Source: Blastomyces gilchristii SLH14081 (lineage: Eukaryota; Ascomycota; Eurotiomycetes; Onygenales; Ajellomycetaceae). Taken from it: a stretch of DNA of 64,000 bases. The DNA lies in assembly GCF_000003855.2 (NCBI RefSeq), contig NW_003101666.1, forward strand, positions 1,033,129 to 1,097,128. The letters are read 5' to 3'. The number at the start of each line of letters is the position of its first letter. Position 1 is the first letter of the stretch. Under the pieces are notes generated by a model. That model had not been told where the DNA came from. It saw only the letters and a program-made list of their open reading frames with translations, and ran no database searches. This document shows positions 11,372 to 22,095 of this stretch, piece by piece. The position numbers were made by a program, and so were the translations under genes.

Positions 11372-14105
11372 ATGGGGCAAGCCTCCTCTTCCCAACGCGC
11401 AAACTCCGCGCAGAGCAACCACAACCGCAACAACAATAACAGCATCTCGTCACTCTCACTCTCGCGCCTTTCACGCGAACAACATAGCGGACAACATAGC
11501 GGACAACCTCACCCTGGCCACTTAAATCCCTCCTTGCACCTTCGACATCGCTCTAGCGGCGGGATCGATAATTCTACACAACACAGTCATGCGGGTCCCC
11601 CTTTGACTTCTCAAACTGCAACTTCGCCTTTGTCCACAGGTGCCGCTCACTCGGATGTGTTTCGAAGTTCGAGTGATACAAATTCACGTATGTCCCAACG
11701 AGCAGATAGCGCTTTGGAGAACATGGAACATCTGCGACCTCACAGCTCTGTCGCCACTCTAGGAACATCTACTTCCATTCCCGCCTCCGCGACGAGTCGA
11801 CAGTCGACCATGTCTCGTCTCGGTTCGAGGATTCTTCCAAACGCAGTAGTGAGAGGACTGTTGAATAGTGGAGAAGAAACACCCGCGGAAGGTCGTGCTC
11901 ACCGGATCGGTTTGTTGTCTAGGACTCTACACAGATCCGACTCTGCTCATCATTCACACCGCTTCTCGTCCTTCACTGGATCTAGCTCACGAGGGATATC
12001 AAGGAGACGCTCGATACGTGGACCCTATCCTCCTCCACGAGGCGATGCAGCCTTACTGCCCGATTCTCCTCCAAACCCCACATACCTCGATGCTACTGGC
12101 ATCGAAAGAGAATCCAGCACCGGAAGATTTTCGTGGCGTCATCGGGCGAGATTAAGCCATGTACGACATTCCATTGCTGCGCCAATATCGCAGATTCTTG
12201 GCCAATCGCCCGCCATGACTGAACCAAGCCAAACAGCAATGCTCCCGCCTCGTCGACCGTCACGGCCTAGTTTTACAGAAGACTCCAACCACCTACTTCC
12301 ACCCTTAGGGTCAATGGACACGCACATGGAATTTGGTGGATCCCGTGAACTTGACTCCGTTGAACCTTCTACACGGAATCACTTGCCAATCTCACCAAGC
12401 ACCCCTTCTCGACCTACACGCTCCTCTTCACCCTCCCGAAGACATGCTCCATCGCGTTCACGACACATTCGATCCATGCGTAGGGATGAACAAACCCCCT
12501 TGTCTCGCGTTTTACAGCTAGCAGCAGCTGCCATAGCTGCTCAACTCTCTGGTAATACGCCACCAGCAATGCCCAATATCCAGGCTATTGGTGCTGACGG
12601 AGCGGATGGTTCGTTGGAGAGCTTTATACAAAGTTTACAACAAGCCACATCTGCCCAAACTCAAGGGACAGGGACAGAAGACGGGAACGGGGGAAGCCAA
12701 AGGGATGGTGGCTTGCCTCACGTCAACTTCTTGAGAGTCTTCCGCTTTGTCAACCCAGAAAATTCTGAAAATAACTCGTCAACAGGACATTCTAACCAAC
12801 CAGCTTCTGAATATACCCAGGACGGTAGATCGGATAGAATGGATATTGATGACCGAAACCCAGCAGAGAGTGGCCAGGACCGACGGTTGGTGACTTTGGT
12901 GGTGGTAGGAGTAAGGTCAGTTCCCTCTATAAACAATGGATCCGACAATGATACTGGACTCCACGCCCGTGCATCGCTAGATTCGCTGCTTCGGCTGCCG
13001 TTCATTTCACCAAATAACGTTTCACGAACCGAGCGGAGCTCCAGTGGGTTTCTTCGGCGTGCTGATAGACGGTCTAGATTCTCAAGCCATCGTCGCTCCA
13101 TGGGAGGCAGTACATTCCCGGCCAATTACGATAGTCAGCGTCATCAAAGATCACATGCATCATCTCGCAGTCAATCGGATTTGGCCAGTTCATTACCTAC
13201 GGTTCTATCAGAAAGTCCCCCTGGTCCTCACCCCCCTCCATCTACTCCTGCCGACGCTGGTTTATCCAACGTTTCCTCAGAAACCAATAGCCCAAGTCGA
13301 CGACCATCAGCATCCTCAGTTGTGCTTCCTCAATTGAACGAAGACTCTTCCCAGGAGCCCGATGAGCCCTACGAAGATCATCACCCTCTTTTCAATAATG
13401 TAAGCCAACGTCGCAGAAGCGACTCAGAAACCGCTCGTCATCGCGGCCTTGGCTCCGGAGCCGCAAGGCGAAACGGAGTTGTGGAACCCGATAGTGCCTC
13501 GCCGTCTGCTGGAAGAAGCTGGTTGATTTATGTAGTTGGAACGAACTTAGCTGAAAACCACCCAGCTTTTGCAACTCCAAGTTTATTTACGGATGTATGT
13601 ATCCCCGAATCTTGATAGTAGAGTATTTTTCTAATACGTTTCTATTAGAACCCTACCTATGAGGACATGTTGCTCCTTTCGTCGTTACTTGGTCCCGCTA
13701 AACCGCCTGTCGCCTCCCAGGAAGACGTTGCCTCTGCTGGAGGTATATTTCAACTGGTTGAGTACGGTGGTTCTCTAATCGCTGAATCGGCAGATACAAC
13801 CCCCAAAATCCCTATCGCGGAAAGCGAAAGATGTCTTATCTGCCTCTCTGATTATGAGGCTGCAGAAGAGGTCCGACAGCTAACTAAGTGCCAACACATC
13901 TATCATCGTGAATGCATTGACGAGGTAAGTATTTATTTTTATTTCAATTCTCAAAATGTGGAATAGAATAACGACGGAAAACTAACTCTGGCTATAGTGG
14001 TTGACTACTGGACGAAACTCCTGTCCTTTATGTCGAGGTCAGGGTGTGTCCAATTCCGAGAGCAACGACACAGGCAATACCAACGAGCAGGAGATCCTTT
14101 CATGA
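11372..14105 (+). CDS. RING-H2 finger E3 ubiquitin ligase, predicted N-myristoylated
   Basis: Three exons (11372-13594, 13649-13924, 13998-14105), all joined in phase 0 across introns of 54 and 73 bp, give 868 residues. A C3H2C3 RING lies at residues 803-845 (CLIC ... CQHIYHREC ... CPLC) and is split by the second intron just before the conserved Trp. The start MGQASS fits the N-myristoylation consensus Gly2-x3-Ser6, suggesting membrane attachment. Residues about 5-740 are Ser/Arg/Pro-rich and probably disordered; near residues 38-46 a Glu-Gln-His-Ser-Gly unit is tandemly repeated. Residues about 735-790 hold a short conserved segment starting DNPTYEDMLLL. RING-H2 proteins recruit E2 enzymes; the substrate is unknown. 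The exon 3 tail after the RING is only about 25 residues. Confidence 0.88.
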
Positions 14106-16202
14106 CGGGAAGAAAACAGCTGATCTATATTCCCACCCCGTATTTATGTGAACCAAAATCTACAACATCCAAAAGCATTTATTTCCGCCCAACGCTAGAA
14201 TTCCTACGCACTCACTTTTGTCTTTCCCCTCCCTTGGTTTCCTCGATATTTTCCTAGTTTTCATTTGGATGATATCCGTTGACCCTTAAAAGCCGGAAGA
14301 CTCGGTGCGGTATTGCTTACAAACCTCTTATCTACCCTGGAATAAATACCCTTTTGAACGCGATGACACACCATCATGCTTCGGTGCATCGATAGGCTTT
14401 CTTTCTTTCTTTTTTTTTTTTTTTTTGACTTGTCAACTCTTCACGACTCTGCCGGAATTCTTAAAGTTTATTCCGTCCCACAGCAGGGTGCGTTGTAATG
14501 ATTTTCATGTTTTTATTCCCCAGTTTTCATATTTTCTTCCCTTCTCATATTCAATGCTTCACTTCAGCGTTTTACATAGCATGCGCCTAATGTTTCTAGG
14601 CACTTTTTGTTGGTCTTGCATTGTTCATACGGCACTCTTGCTCTCCCCGCCCCCCTTCCCTTCCAGGAGAACTTTATTTATTTACGGCTGTTAGTATTTT
14701 CCGGTGTTATCGGTCAGGGTTCAGGGTCTAAGAACGATGGGATACGGATAGGGAACTCGGTATGACTCAGTCGGCTGGTATTCATCAGGACCTTGAAGAT
14801 CTTCAACTTAATCCCTTTGGCGTTGTTATTCTCCTGTTCCTTTGTCCTTGCAACATGTTTTTATCTCATTGGCCCTTGCTATTTCCATATCTTTTTCATT
14901 GTTATTCTTTGCTTTTTATTACTCTCTACTAACAATTATGAAGCTATGACATATTGTTTTCATACATTCTGTTTTGATATCACTGGCTCCTTTTGCGGTT
15001 TCATTTTTGCAGGGTCTTTTCTAAAGAAAACAAAACAGATTTCTCTGGTGTGGTTTTTCCCTCCCTTTTTCTATATTGTTTTAATTTTATGTTCTCTTCG
15101 GCGCTTGCTATTAGATGCTTTATGTTCAGGCCATAAGCATGGCAAGTGGTTTGAGCAGATTAAAATGAAACGTAATTTTATAACTTGAGATTCTTATTGA
15201 GATTTCTTGTCGTCTTTTATCATACGAATTAAAGTTAACATGCAATATATTTCAATCAACTCTTGGTCAAAATAACCCTTCCTTCCGCTATGCCCGCCCA
15301 GTTTGTACTGTACATGTACAAACCGGCTACGGGCTCCCTTTAGTAGAAAAGGGATAATAAAAGCTTTCGCAACAAGGTTAAGTCAAATGCTGCTTAAGCA
15401 CATCCTGCCCCAAGACACTGAAATGAGCTCATGAGCACCTGTGTCTCGGTGGGGAACGAAGGATAGGGTGGACCAGTGACGGGGATGAAGTTTTGCACAA
15501 TAGATTTTATTTTTTTTCCCCCGCAATTCCAACAACAACGTCCACGATAGTAAATGATGGTTCTGTAACTCATCATCTTCACTTACTGCGTACACCTGTG
15601 GCTTCTTGGAGTTTTGAAATGTGAAGAATTTTACTTACTTCTGCGATCATCTGTCGTACCATTTAATTTAACATTTCATATTATTCGTTGCGTTCCATTC
15701 TGGGAGGGAGGGAGTAGGTATGTCTCCCAGATTACCCCCTTCAGATTCACTGGCTGGAGATACTCATCTTGTATGTACATACATAGATAATCGCTCGCTG
15801 TTTTTTATGAGCCGAGGGGGAAAAAGGGGACCATCATGAGCGTTTATATCGAGTCCACTGGCGGAAAGACACCGGTCTGGGGCTCTCCAACATCCAAGAT
15901 GAAGTTTATATAACCCTGAACCCCCCTCCCTCTGGACACTTATTTCCCTTCTCCTATCCCCTTTTTCACATTCCGCTCAATGGGACTGCTAGGGACTGAT
16001 TGTGGTGTTTGGCCACTGCGGCCTTGGTCTTCATAGTTTTTGTGAAGAGGTACGCATCGAATTTTTATGGTTGATTTACCTTTCTCGTCGCCTATTGGTC
16101 GTCGAAGCCGGATCAAGTCAATTCAGGGACGCGAACATTGTTTGAACACCTCGTCTTTCTATGTCACTTCCCAGCCCTTGGTGGCCTACGTTGAACGTGA
16201 AG
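14106..16202. other. Long gene-free interval, T-rich
   Basis: About 2.1 kb follow the RING-H2 gene. The first kilobase is strongly T-rich on the plus strand, consistent with a long 3' UTR and non-coding sequence; hydrophobic open frames there are a by-product of the base composition. A palindromic TGTACTGTACATGTACA patch lies near 15305. I see no gene. Confidence 0.55.
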
Positions 16203-18005
16203 ATGCCATTTCTAGCAAGGCCTTACCTCCTATCAGCAGCCGTCAGACGTATATTACATTCTCCATCTGCCGGCATGCAACGCTCCTGGTGAGATTCGCT
16301 CGCTATCCTCCAGCTCGCTAGGTCACCTGACGCATAGTACATATATAGGCAAAGATAGCCAACTCTTCGAATACACTCGCGGGCGCTTCCTCCTTGATGA
16401 GGACAAGCAATTGGCGCGTCGACGGGTGCAGTTCAGTCTGGATGGGCTTGCATCCGTCGCAGCGACGTCAGTTGGCGCTAATCGCTGCGTTGACATTGAG
16501 AAATGCCCTGATGGCTTGTACAATAAGGCATACCTACTTACCATGGACAATGGCAAGGAAGTTTTTGCCAAGATTCCAAATCCCAATGCTGGCATACCTT
16601 ACTACACCACTGCGAGCGAAGTTGCAACAATGGATTTTGCGCGCAATATACTCTAGACCCCTGCGCCGCACGTATACGCCTGGAATGCCCGCGTTGACGA
16701 GAGGAATTCTGTCGGGGCCGAATATATAATTATGGAGAAGATTCCGGGGGTTCCTCTCTCAAAGGTGTGGTGGCATTTGCAGCCAAACAAGAAACTCAAG
16801 ATCCTTTTACAGGTTGTCGACTATCAGAGGAGATGGACCCACACCAAGTTTACTGGATTTGGGAGTCTATACTATGCCAAAGATGTCGACCCACGACGCC
16901 AGGATCCGCTATATGTCAAGGACGGGGAAGCCGTTACGGATTCTCAGTTCGCGATCGGCCCCTCTGTCGCGCGTGAATGGAGTGATGAAGGCGGGTAAAC
17001 ATCAAATGTGATAGGGGCCCATGTAAGGATTGCCTTCGGAGGCTATTGCCAACACTGTGGCTAATCTTTTGCTTACCAAGGGGATTCTATCTTAAATTAC
17101 CGGGAAGCTATTGGTCTTCGCGAAATGGCGGCCATCAAAGAACTTAACCATGTGCCAAAACAGATGGCAATGGTGTACGGCCCTGCACCTTTATACCAAC
17201 CTACCACGCAGAAAAAATTCGCAGCCCTAGGCTACTATTTTCAGATCCTGGAGCCTTTGCTGTGTGAGAATTCTTTGCCAACCGATGGTCATCTATGGCA
17301 CAATGATCTACACCATGAAAACATTTTCGTGGACCCAGAAGAGTTGAGGGTCCTTGGCATCATTGACTGGCAATCTGTTCAAGTAGCCCCCTATTTGACC
17401 ATTGCGTCGACCCTTGTTTTCTCAACTACAACGGCCCCGATGTAGGGGACAATCTTGGACGCCCAGCAATGCCTGAAAGCATCAAATCATTGCAAGGCGA
17501 GGAAAAGACTGCGGCACTGAATGAATTTCTGAACAAGGCACTCATGATTGCCTGGCGTAGCCTGGTTCGGAGCAAGAATCCAGAACAGTATCGCATGACC
17601 AGACTTCAACAATCCCCAAGTGCAAATCTCCTCCATCTTTCTCGCCGCATATTTGAACTTGGAGAAGCTCACTTCTGCGCACTACTGCTTGACTTGCAGC
17701 ATGAATGGAGAGAAAATTCTCAATCCAACTCAAACGCCCGTCGATTCCCCCTCACGTTCACGGAGCCTGAAACCAATGAAATCGAAGCGGACATGCGACG
17801 TGCGGACTTGGGCATCAAGTTAATGAAGGATATTGAACGCGATCTGGGAAATCTATGTCCTGAGAAAGGCGTCATGGAACATGAAAACTACGAGCAAGTC
17901 AAGGCATTGCTCAAAGAGCGAAAGGAGGAACTCATCGCCCAGTATTGCACTCTTCCAGGTTGGGATACAGCTGTCTTTGAGCAACCCTGGCCATTCGACG
18001 ATTGA
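16203..18005 (+). pseudogene. Aim9/APH-type kinase-fold gene, inactivated
   Basis: The parts are collinear with the fungal aminoglycoside-phosphotransferase-like family that includes mitochondrial Aim9. Exon 1 (16203-16288) encodes an Arg-rich, targeting-peptide-like N-terminus; introns at 16289-16337 and 17023-17080 still have proper splice sites and keep phase. Kinase-fold landmarks are present: FPDGLYNK-like CPDGLYNK, FAKIPNPNAG, the catalytic HNDLHHENIFVD loop and the metal-binding IIDWQSVQ. The reading frame is broken three times: an in-frame TAG at 16654-16656 after ARNIL, a one-base deletion near 16993 and a one-base loss in a C-run near 17390. The C-terminus (17469-18005) then runs intact to a WPFDD end. 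Three independent lesions argue for a true pseudogene, but assembly errors cannot be excluded. It borders the decayed TE-bearing stretch. Confidence 0.8.
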
Positions 18006-19012
18006 GCGAGTGTGTCGAGCCGAAAGAGCCGAAAGTTAGCGGTTGTGATTAACTTGCGGAAAAGGTCAATGGAAAGCTAGTCTTATTTGGACTTACTACT
18101 CCCATTATGCGCCGCTCACCTTTCTAATGCACACTCGGCCTCGGATGTGCTCATCCGCGCAATATTTCCCTTTTTGAAACCCGGATTGTTGGTATTACGG
18201 AAAGTCTGGTACGGGTTTAGGAACCCAGTGATAAATTGCTGTCACTTGTTTGCCCTCCATGATCTGCACAGTTTCTGTTCAAAACATGGCGATCAGCTGA
18301 TTGCACTTTCTAATACGTTGAGTCCAGAACGGATTTGTCTTCTTGCAGAGCGCCAAGGCCGGCGGCGGCACTTAAGTGTGATCATCTATATTTGGCAATG
18401 CACAAATATGTATGGACAAGCTGTGATCAGAGGCTAGATCCCTACACAGGACTGTGTAGTTCAGTAATGACGATGTTGATTGGTATACTACGCGCTCACA
18501 TTCGCACTGAAACCCCTGATAGTGTGTCAGGAGAAGGACAGCAAGACTCTGTGATTGGCTTGCAATGTTTGGATGAATGAGCAACGATCTTGCTGCCTGC
18601 TAATGCTCTCTCTAGGCTCTTGTCTAAACCAAATCATGCAAATTCTCTGGGCGGCAAGCAGAAAACATCGCCCCTGCCGCTAACAACGCGATGGACACAG
18701 TTGCTGGAAACGTGCAGAAAAGGCATGCAAAATTCCCCTCACAGATCCTTCGAAGTATGCCATGTGCATCGTATCAGTCCCTCGATTGCCAACATCTGAC
18801 AAGTCGAAAGCAATAAGACTGTGAGAAAGCCATCGAAACCGACCTATGTTCTGGTACTAACATACTAAATAGGCCTAACGAGCGTCGCATATTTGCCCTT
18901 CTGCGCCAATCCTTTCGACACTGGAACCATGGACACTGGAACCATGGCTTCTCGCGCGCTGCAAAATTCCCTCAAGGATCTCAAAACATGAGTAACGGGC
19001 TCCAAAAATCGC
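18006..19012. other. Unassigned accessory DNA
   Basis: One kilobase between the kinase pseudogene and the small ORF at 19013. Short open frames occur (for example 18087-18437 and 18590-18799) but none shows a known domain or splice-supported structure. A 14-bp tandem duplication (GGACACTGGAACCAT type) lies at about 18918-18947. It may be decayed transposon or gene sequence. Confidence 0.4.
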
Positions 19013-19333
19013 ATGACGAAGCTCGTCAGCGGCAACGGGACACCGGGCGAAAGAGCTGCGCCAACTAAAAGTGGAACCAACGACTCTAAAATTGGGAGCA
19101 GGCTGGATGTCGGCGCTCTGGTTAAGAAGGATGGCAAGGAATACCGCCGCTATTATCTGCAACTAAACATCAACGCGGAAAATTCGACCATCAGGAAGGA
19201 GGCCCAACAGGACAGTCATCGGAATTTGTCATTCGCCGATGTTGAGATCAAGCAAAACCCGACCGACGCGGAAACCGAGGCGGCAGTGGAATCACTCTTC
19301 GACGACTTGTCCAACAATGTCGAGGCGGACTGA
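19013..19333 (+). CDS. Small hypothetical ORF, 106 residues
   Basis: An ATG-started frame encodes a polar, acidic protein with a basic N-terminal third and an acidic tail ending near LFDDLSNNVEAD. I recognise no domain. It sits 350 bp from the gypsy-type relic, so it may be a remnant of a mobile element or of an accessory gene rather than a working gene. The same DNA is open in two other frames, which weakens the case. Confidence 0.25.
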   Translation: MTKLVSGNGTPGERAAPTKSGTNDSKIGSRLDVGALVKKDGKEYRRYYLQLNINAENSTIRKEAQQDSHRNLSFADVEIKQNPTDAETEAAVESLFDDLSNNVEAD

Positions 19334-19685
19334 GGAAGCTACGTAGTCGGGGTGGAGGCATGTGCTCTGAAGTGTGCTTTGGAGTATACTTTTTGTCTTG
19401 TGATCTTGTGGAGGAATGTTTCAACTTTGTTCAATTTGCAGTCTCGGTATTTGTTTGAGCTGGCATCGCCTCTGTCTAAGCATGTTATCTGCCAATGCGA
19501 TTCGAAATCCCTAAGAACTGTCTTCCAACTTGGTACGCCAAATATTTTGAATGGCAGTTTCACCTCTTACCACAAAGAGCATAATAGCATATCTTTGAAC
19601 GGCAATTCAATAGTGGCATAGATTCTTTGAGCATGCCATCCATTAACTTGCTATAGGTCTGAGGCACACTCCGGGCAAATACTAC

Positions 19686-20948
19686 TTAGTCATCTCCTCC
19701 CATCGCACTGCTTATGTTCTTCAGCTCCGTGAGAGGTCCTATTATGAAAACCATTTTATGAACTGCCGATAAAAATTGGCGAATCCGATGAATCCTCGTA
19801 CGCCCTTTGACGGTCGTTGGGGCCTCCCATTCTTGAATGGCCTTCACTTTCTCCGGATCCATCCGAACTCCCTTTCCCACCTCGATGATGAAACCTAGGT
19901 ATTTCACTGAGCCTGCTTCGAATTCACACTTGTCAATATCCAGATTGAGACCGGCCTCACGAAGTTTTTTGCAGGACTTTTCGAACGTGTTCCCTGTGTT
20001 GCTGCAGACTCCCGTCCCGTGAAGACGAGTGTATCATCTATGTATGCAGAGCTAAAGTCATCCAAGTATTCGCGCAACGCCCAATTAATATATCGTTGAA
20101 AGGTGCTAGGTGCGTTTGTCAATCCGAAAGGGGTTACCAGCCATCAGCCACTCAAACAGTCCATAACATGTATGAAACGCTGTTTTCCATTTGTCACCTT
20201 CATTGACTCTAAGCTGGTGAAAGGCCGCGATAACGTCCAGCTTGGTGAACCATTTTACTTTGGCCACTTGTTGAAGAGTTTCTTGTATCAATGGAAGAGG
20301 ATACCTATCCTTACAGGTGATTTTGTTCAGGCCCTGATAATCAACACGAAAGTGCAGACCATCACTGGGCTTATTAGCAAACAGCATGGGAGTGGCAGCT
20401 GGAGAATTACTGATGTGAATAAACCTCTTATCTAGATAATCAGTTAGAGTTTTGTGCAGAGCTAGCAGTTCATCTCTGGACATATTGTAGAGAGGTCCCC
20501 ATAGAATCTTTGGGGGATTTCCGTTCTTGTCTTGGTCCACTATGTCAATGACATGGTCTATCTCTCTGCCTCTGTAATCCCTCACTTTGTAGTTGAGGGA
20601 GTGTTTCAAGTATCCCTTCTTGACGTTGTCCGCCCATCCATGATCACTGGCTTTCATGAGGTAACCGATCTAGTTCTCCTAGCAGGTCTTTGGAACGGTT
20701 TGTTTCCTTGGCGGAGAGCATTTAACTGGGCCAGAGCCTTTTCCTTGCGAGCAGGGTCTTGAAAAGGCCAGATCGATCTGATGATGAAGAAAATTAGGGA
20801 GGACAGAGTCGTTTCCTTGTGGGCTGGTCCTCTCCGTTGAACTTGGGACGAGGGTCCGGGAGCTTAGGTCTTGGTCGTTTAAATAGCTACAGTAAATGCA
20901 AGCGAAGGAGAAGAAGTGGAGTTGCTCGCCTCTCTTTTCCGCAATCAA
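19686..20948 (-). mobile_element. Ty3/gypsy retrotransposon relic (gag fragment joined to reverse transcriptase)
   Basis: On the minus strand, from 20948 downward, a gag-like segment (SFLHHQIDLAF-type block with frameshifts) runs into HGWADNVKKGYLK, also typical of fungal gypsy gag. At about 20580 the frame passes straight into pol: KILWGPLYNMS, then RVDYQGLNKIT, PLPLIQETLQQV, WFTKLDVIAAFHQLRV. A frameshift follows, then [20 protein letters not shown] with YIDD in the catalytic position of reverse transcriptase, and a third frame with KYLGFIIEVGKGVRMDPEKV. RNase H, integrase and most of gag and protease are missing, so an internal deletion fused the parts. No paired LTRs were found around it. 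The element is dead. Confidence 0.85.
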
Positions 20949-21279
20949 TATAAGCCCGTATCTGATCCGGGGATATATTTACTGCAGCCAGCCATCCCTT
21001 GGCCGATCTCATGATTGCTGGTTTCCATATTCTATATAATATTCCGAATAATCGACACCGACGAGGGAATAGTTATCTCGATGCTTGATTCCTGCAGATC
21101 TTTAACTGCGTCCCTTTCTAATAAATAACAATGATATAACAAAAGTCTTCCAATATCGCCTGACGGCTATATCCGGATTAAAACGAAGCTATTTCTAATG
21201 TGAAGGTCTAAACCTAGTGGTAAAACTATCAAACGACAAGCCTACATGTTCTTTCTTTCTTTTTACCCCCAATAATGCC
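20949..21279. other. A/T-rich flank of the gypsy relic
   Basis: These 331 bp beyond the gag end could hold the remains of a 5' LTR or leader, but I could not find a matching copy on the other side of the relic. No gene is visible. Confidence 0.35.
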
Positions 21280-21956
21280 ATGAAAGGGGAGAAGAAGAAG
21301 ACGGCTACTGCTACTGCTGCTGCTTCTTCTTCTATACTCAACGCCTCCAAAAATGATATTGCAGGCCCCCCTCTTAATACCATGCCCGCATCTGGCGACG
21401 ACTTTGAGAAGGATCCTGCGTCCTCGTAAGTTCCTACACCTGTCTTAACCCGGCACACCTTCTAACTCTGAGAATCAGATTGTATACAGAAGACTGCTGC
21501 TATCTCCTCGTCGGGACCAAGACTTTTATGCGCTATACAGTGCCAACCCATCATCTGAAAAGGTCCCCGCACTGGAGCTTCCAATTATTATCTCTTGGGA
21601 ATTCGAACGATTGAAGTACCATGAACTACTGCGTAGATGAGGATATTGGACACACACACACTAGTACATTTCCTGTACACCGGCACATACCAGACGCGCT
21701 GAAACTTCCCGTTTTATCGAACGCTGTGAAACAGGCAACTGAATACAAAACGAGTGTCCTTGTTTTGTATCAGGCTGGCAGCGCATACGAACTGCCTCTT
21801 CTACTGAAGCGTGCAAAGCAAGCCCATTGGAAAATTCAACGACGCAGTATCGATTTTCCCAAGGCCCTGGATATCGCAGAACTCGTCTACGAGAAGCTCC
21901 AGCAGAATGGTGACGAGGTGTGGTTCTACGACGACCTACCTCAGACTAAAGTTTGA
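21280..21956 (+). pseudogene. Broken BTB/POZ-like gene
   Basis: Exon 1 (21280-21425) begins MKGEKKKTATATAAASSS and ends at a GTAAGT donor; a 53-bp intron with TCTAAC branch and CAG acceptor (21426-21478) restores phase into 21479-21956. The second exon reads YLLVGTKTF, then HHLKRSPHWSFQL, an in-frame TGA at 21612-21614, then a stretch containing AGSAYELPLLLKRAKQ and ALDIAELVYEKLQQNGDEVW. This order (hydrophobic strand, HxLxxSP, then Y-E-L-P-LLKRAK, then an acidic end) resembles fungal BTB/POZ proteins, but the match is from memory and loose. The valid intron supports a real ancestral gene; the TGA suggests decay. It ends 23 bp before a solo LTR. Confidence 0.4.
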
Positions 21957-21979
21957 GAACGCGTTCGCGCGTTAGTTAC

Positions 21980-22095
21980 TGTTGGCCGTTACGTTACGGC
22001 CGTTGCGGTTAGCGATCTCCCTAGATCACGTGACCCACCACTATATTAAGCTCTTTGTAGATAGATCTATCAATACGACCTTCAACTATCCTACA
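21980..22095 (+). mobile_element. Short solo LTR, copy 1 (116 bp), with 5-bp target duplication
   Basis: The element starts TGTTGGCC and ends CTATCCTACA, the TG...CA ends of an LTR. It is flanked on both sides by the direct repeat GTTAC (21975-21979 and 22096-22100). An inverted, roughly 88% similar copy lies at 50503-50612. It contains GATCACGTGAC. No internal retrotransposon sequence adjoins, so it is either a solo LTR left by recombination or a very short LTR-type non-autonomous element. Confidence 0.85.

Noticed and set aside
14305..15188. Hydrophobic open frames downstream of the RING-H2 gene
   Set aside because: They come from T-rich sequence that reads as Phe/Leu/Ser; no start context, introns or domain support.
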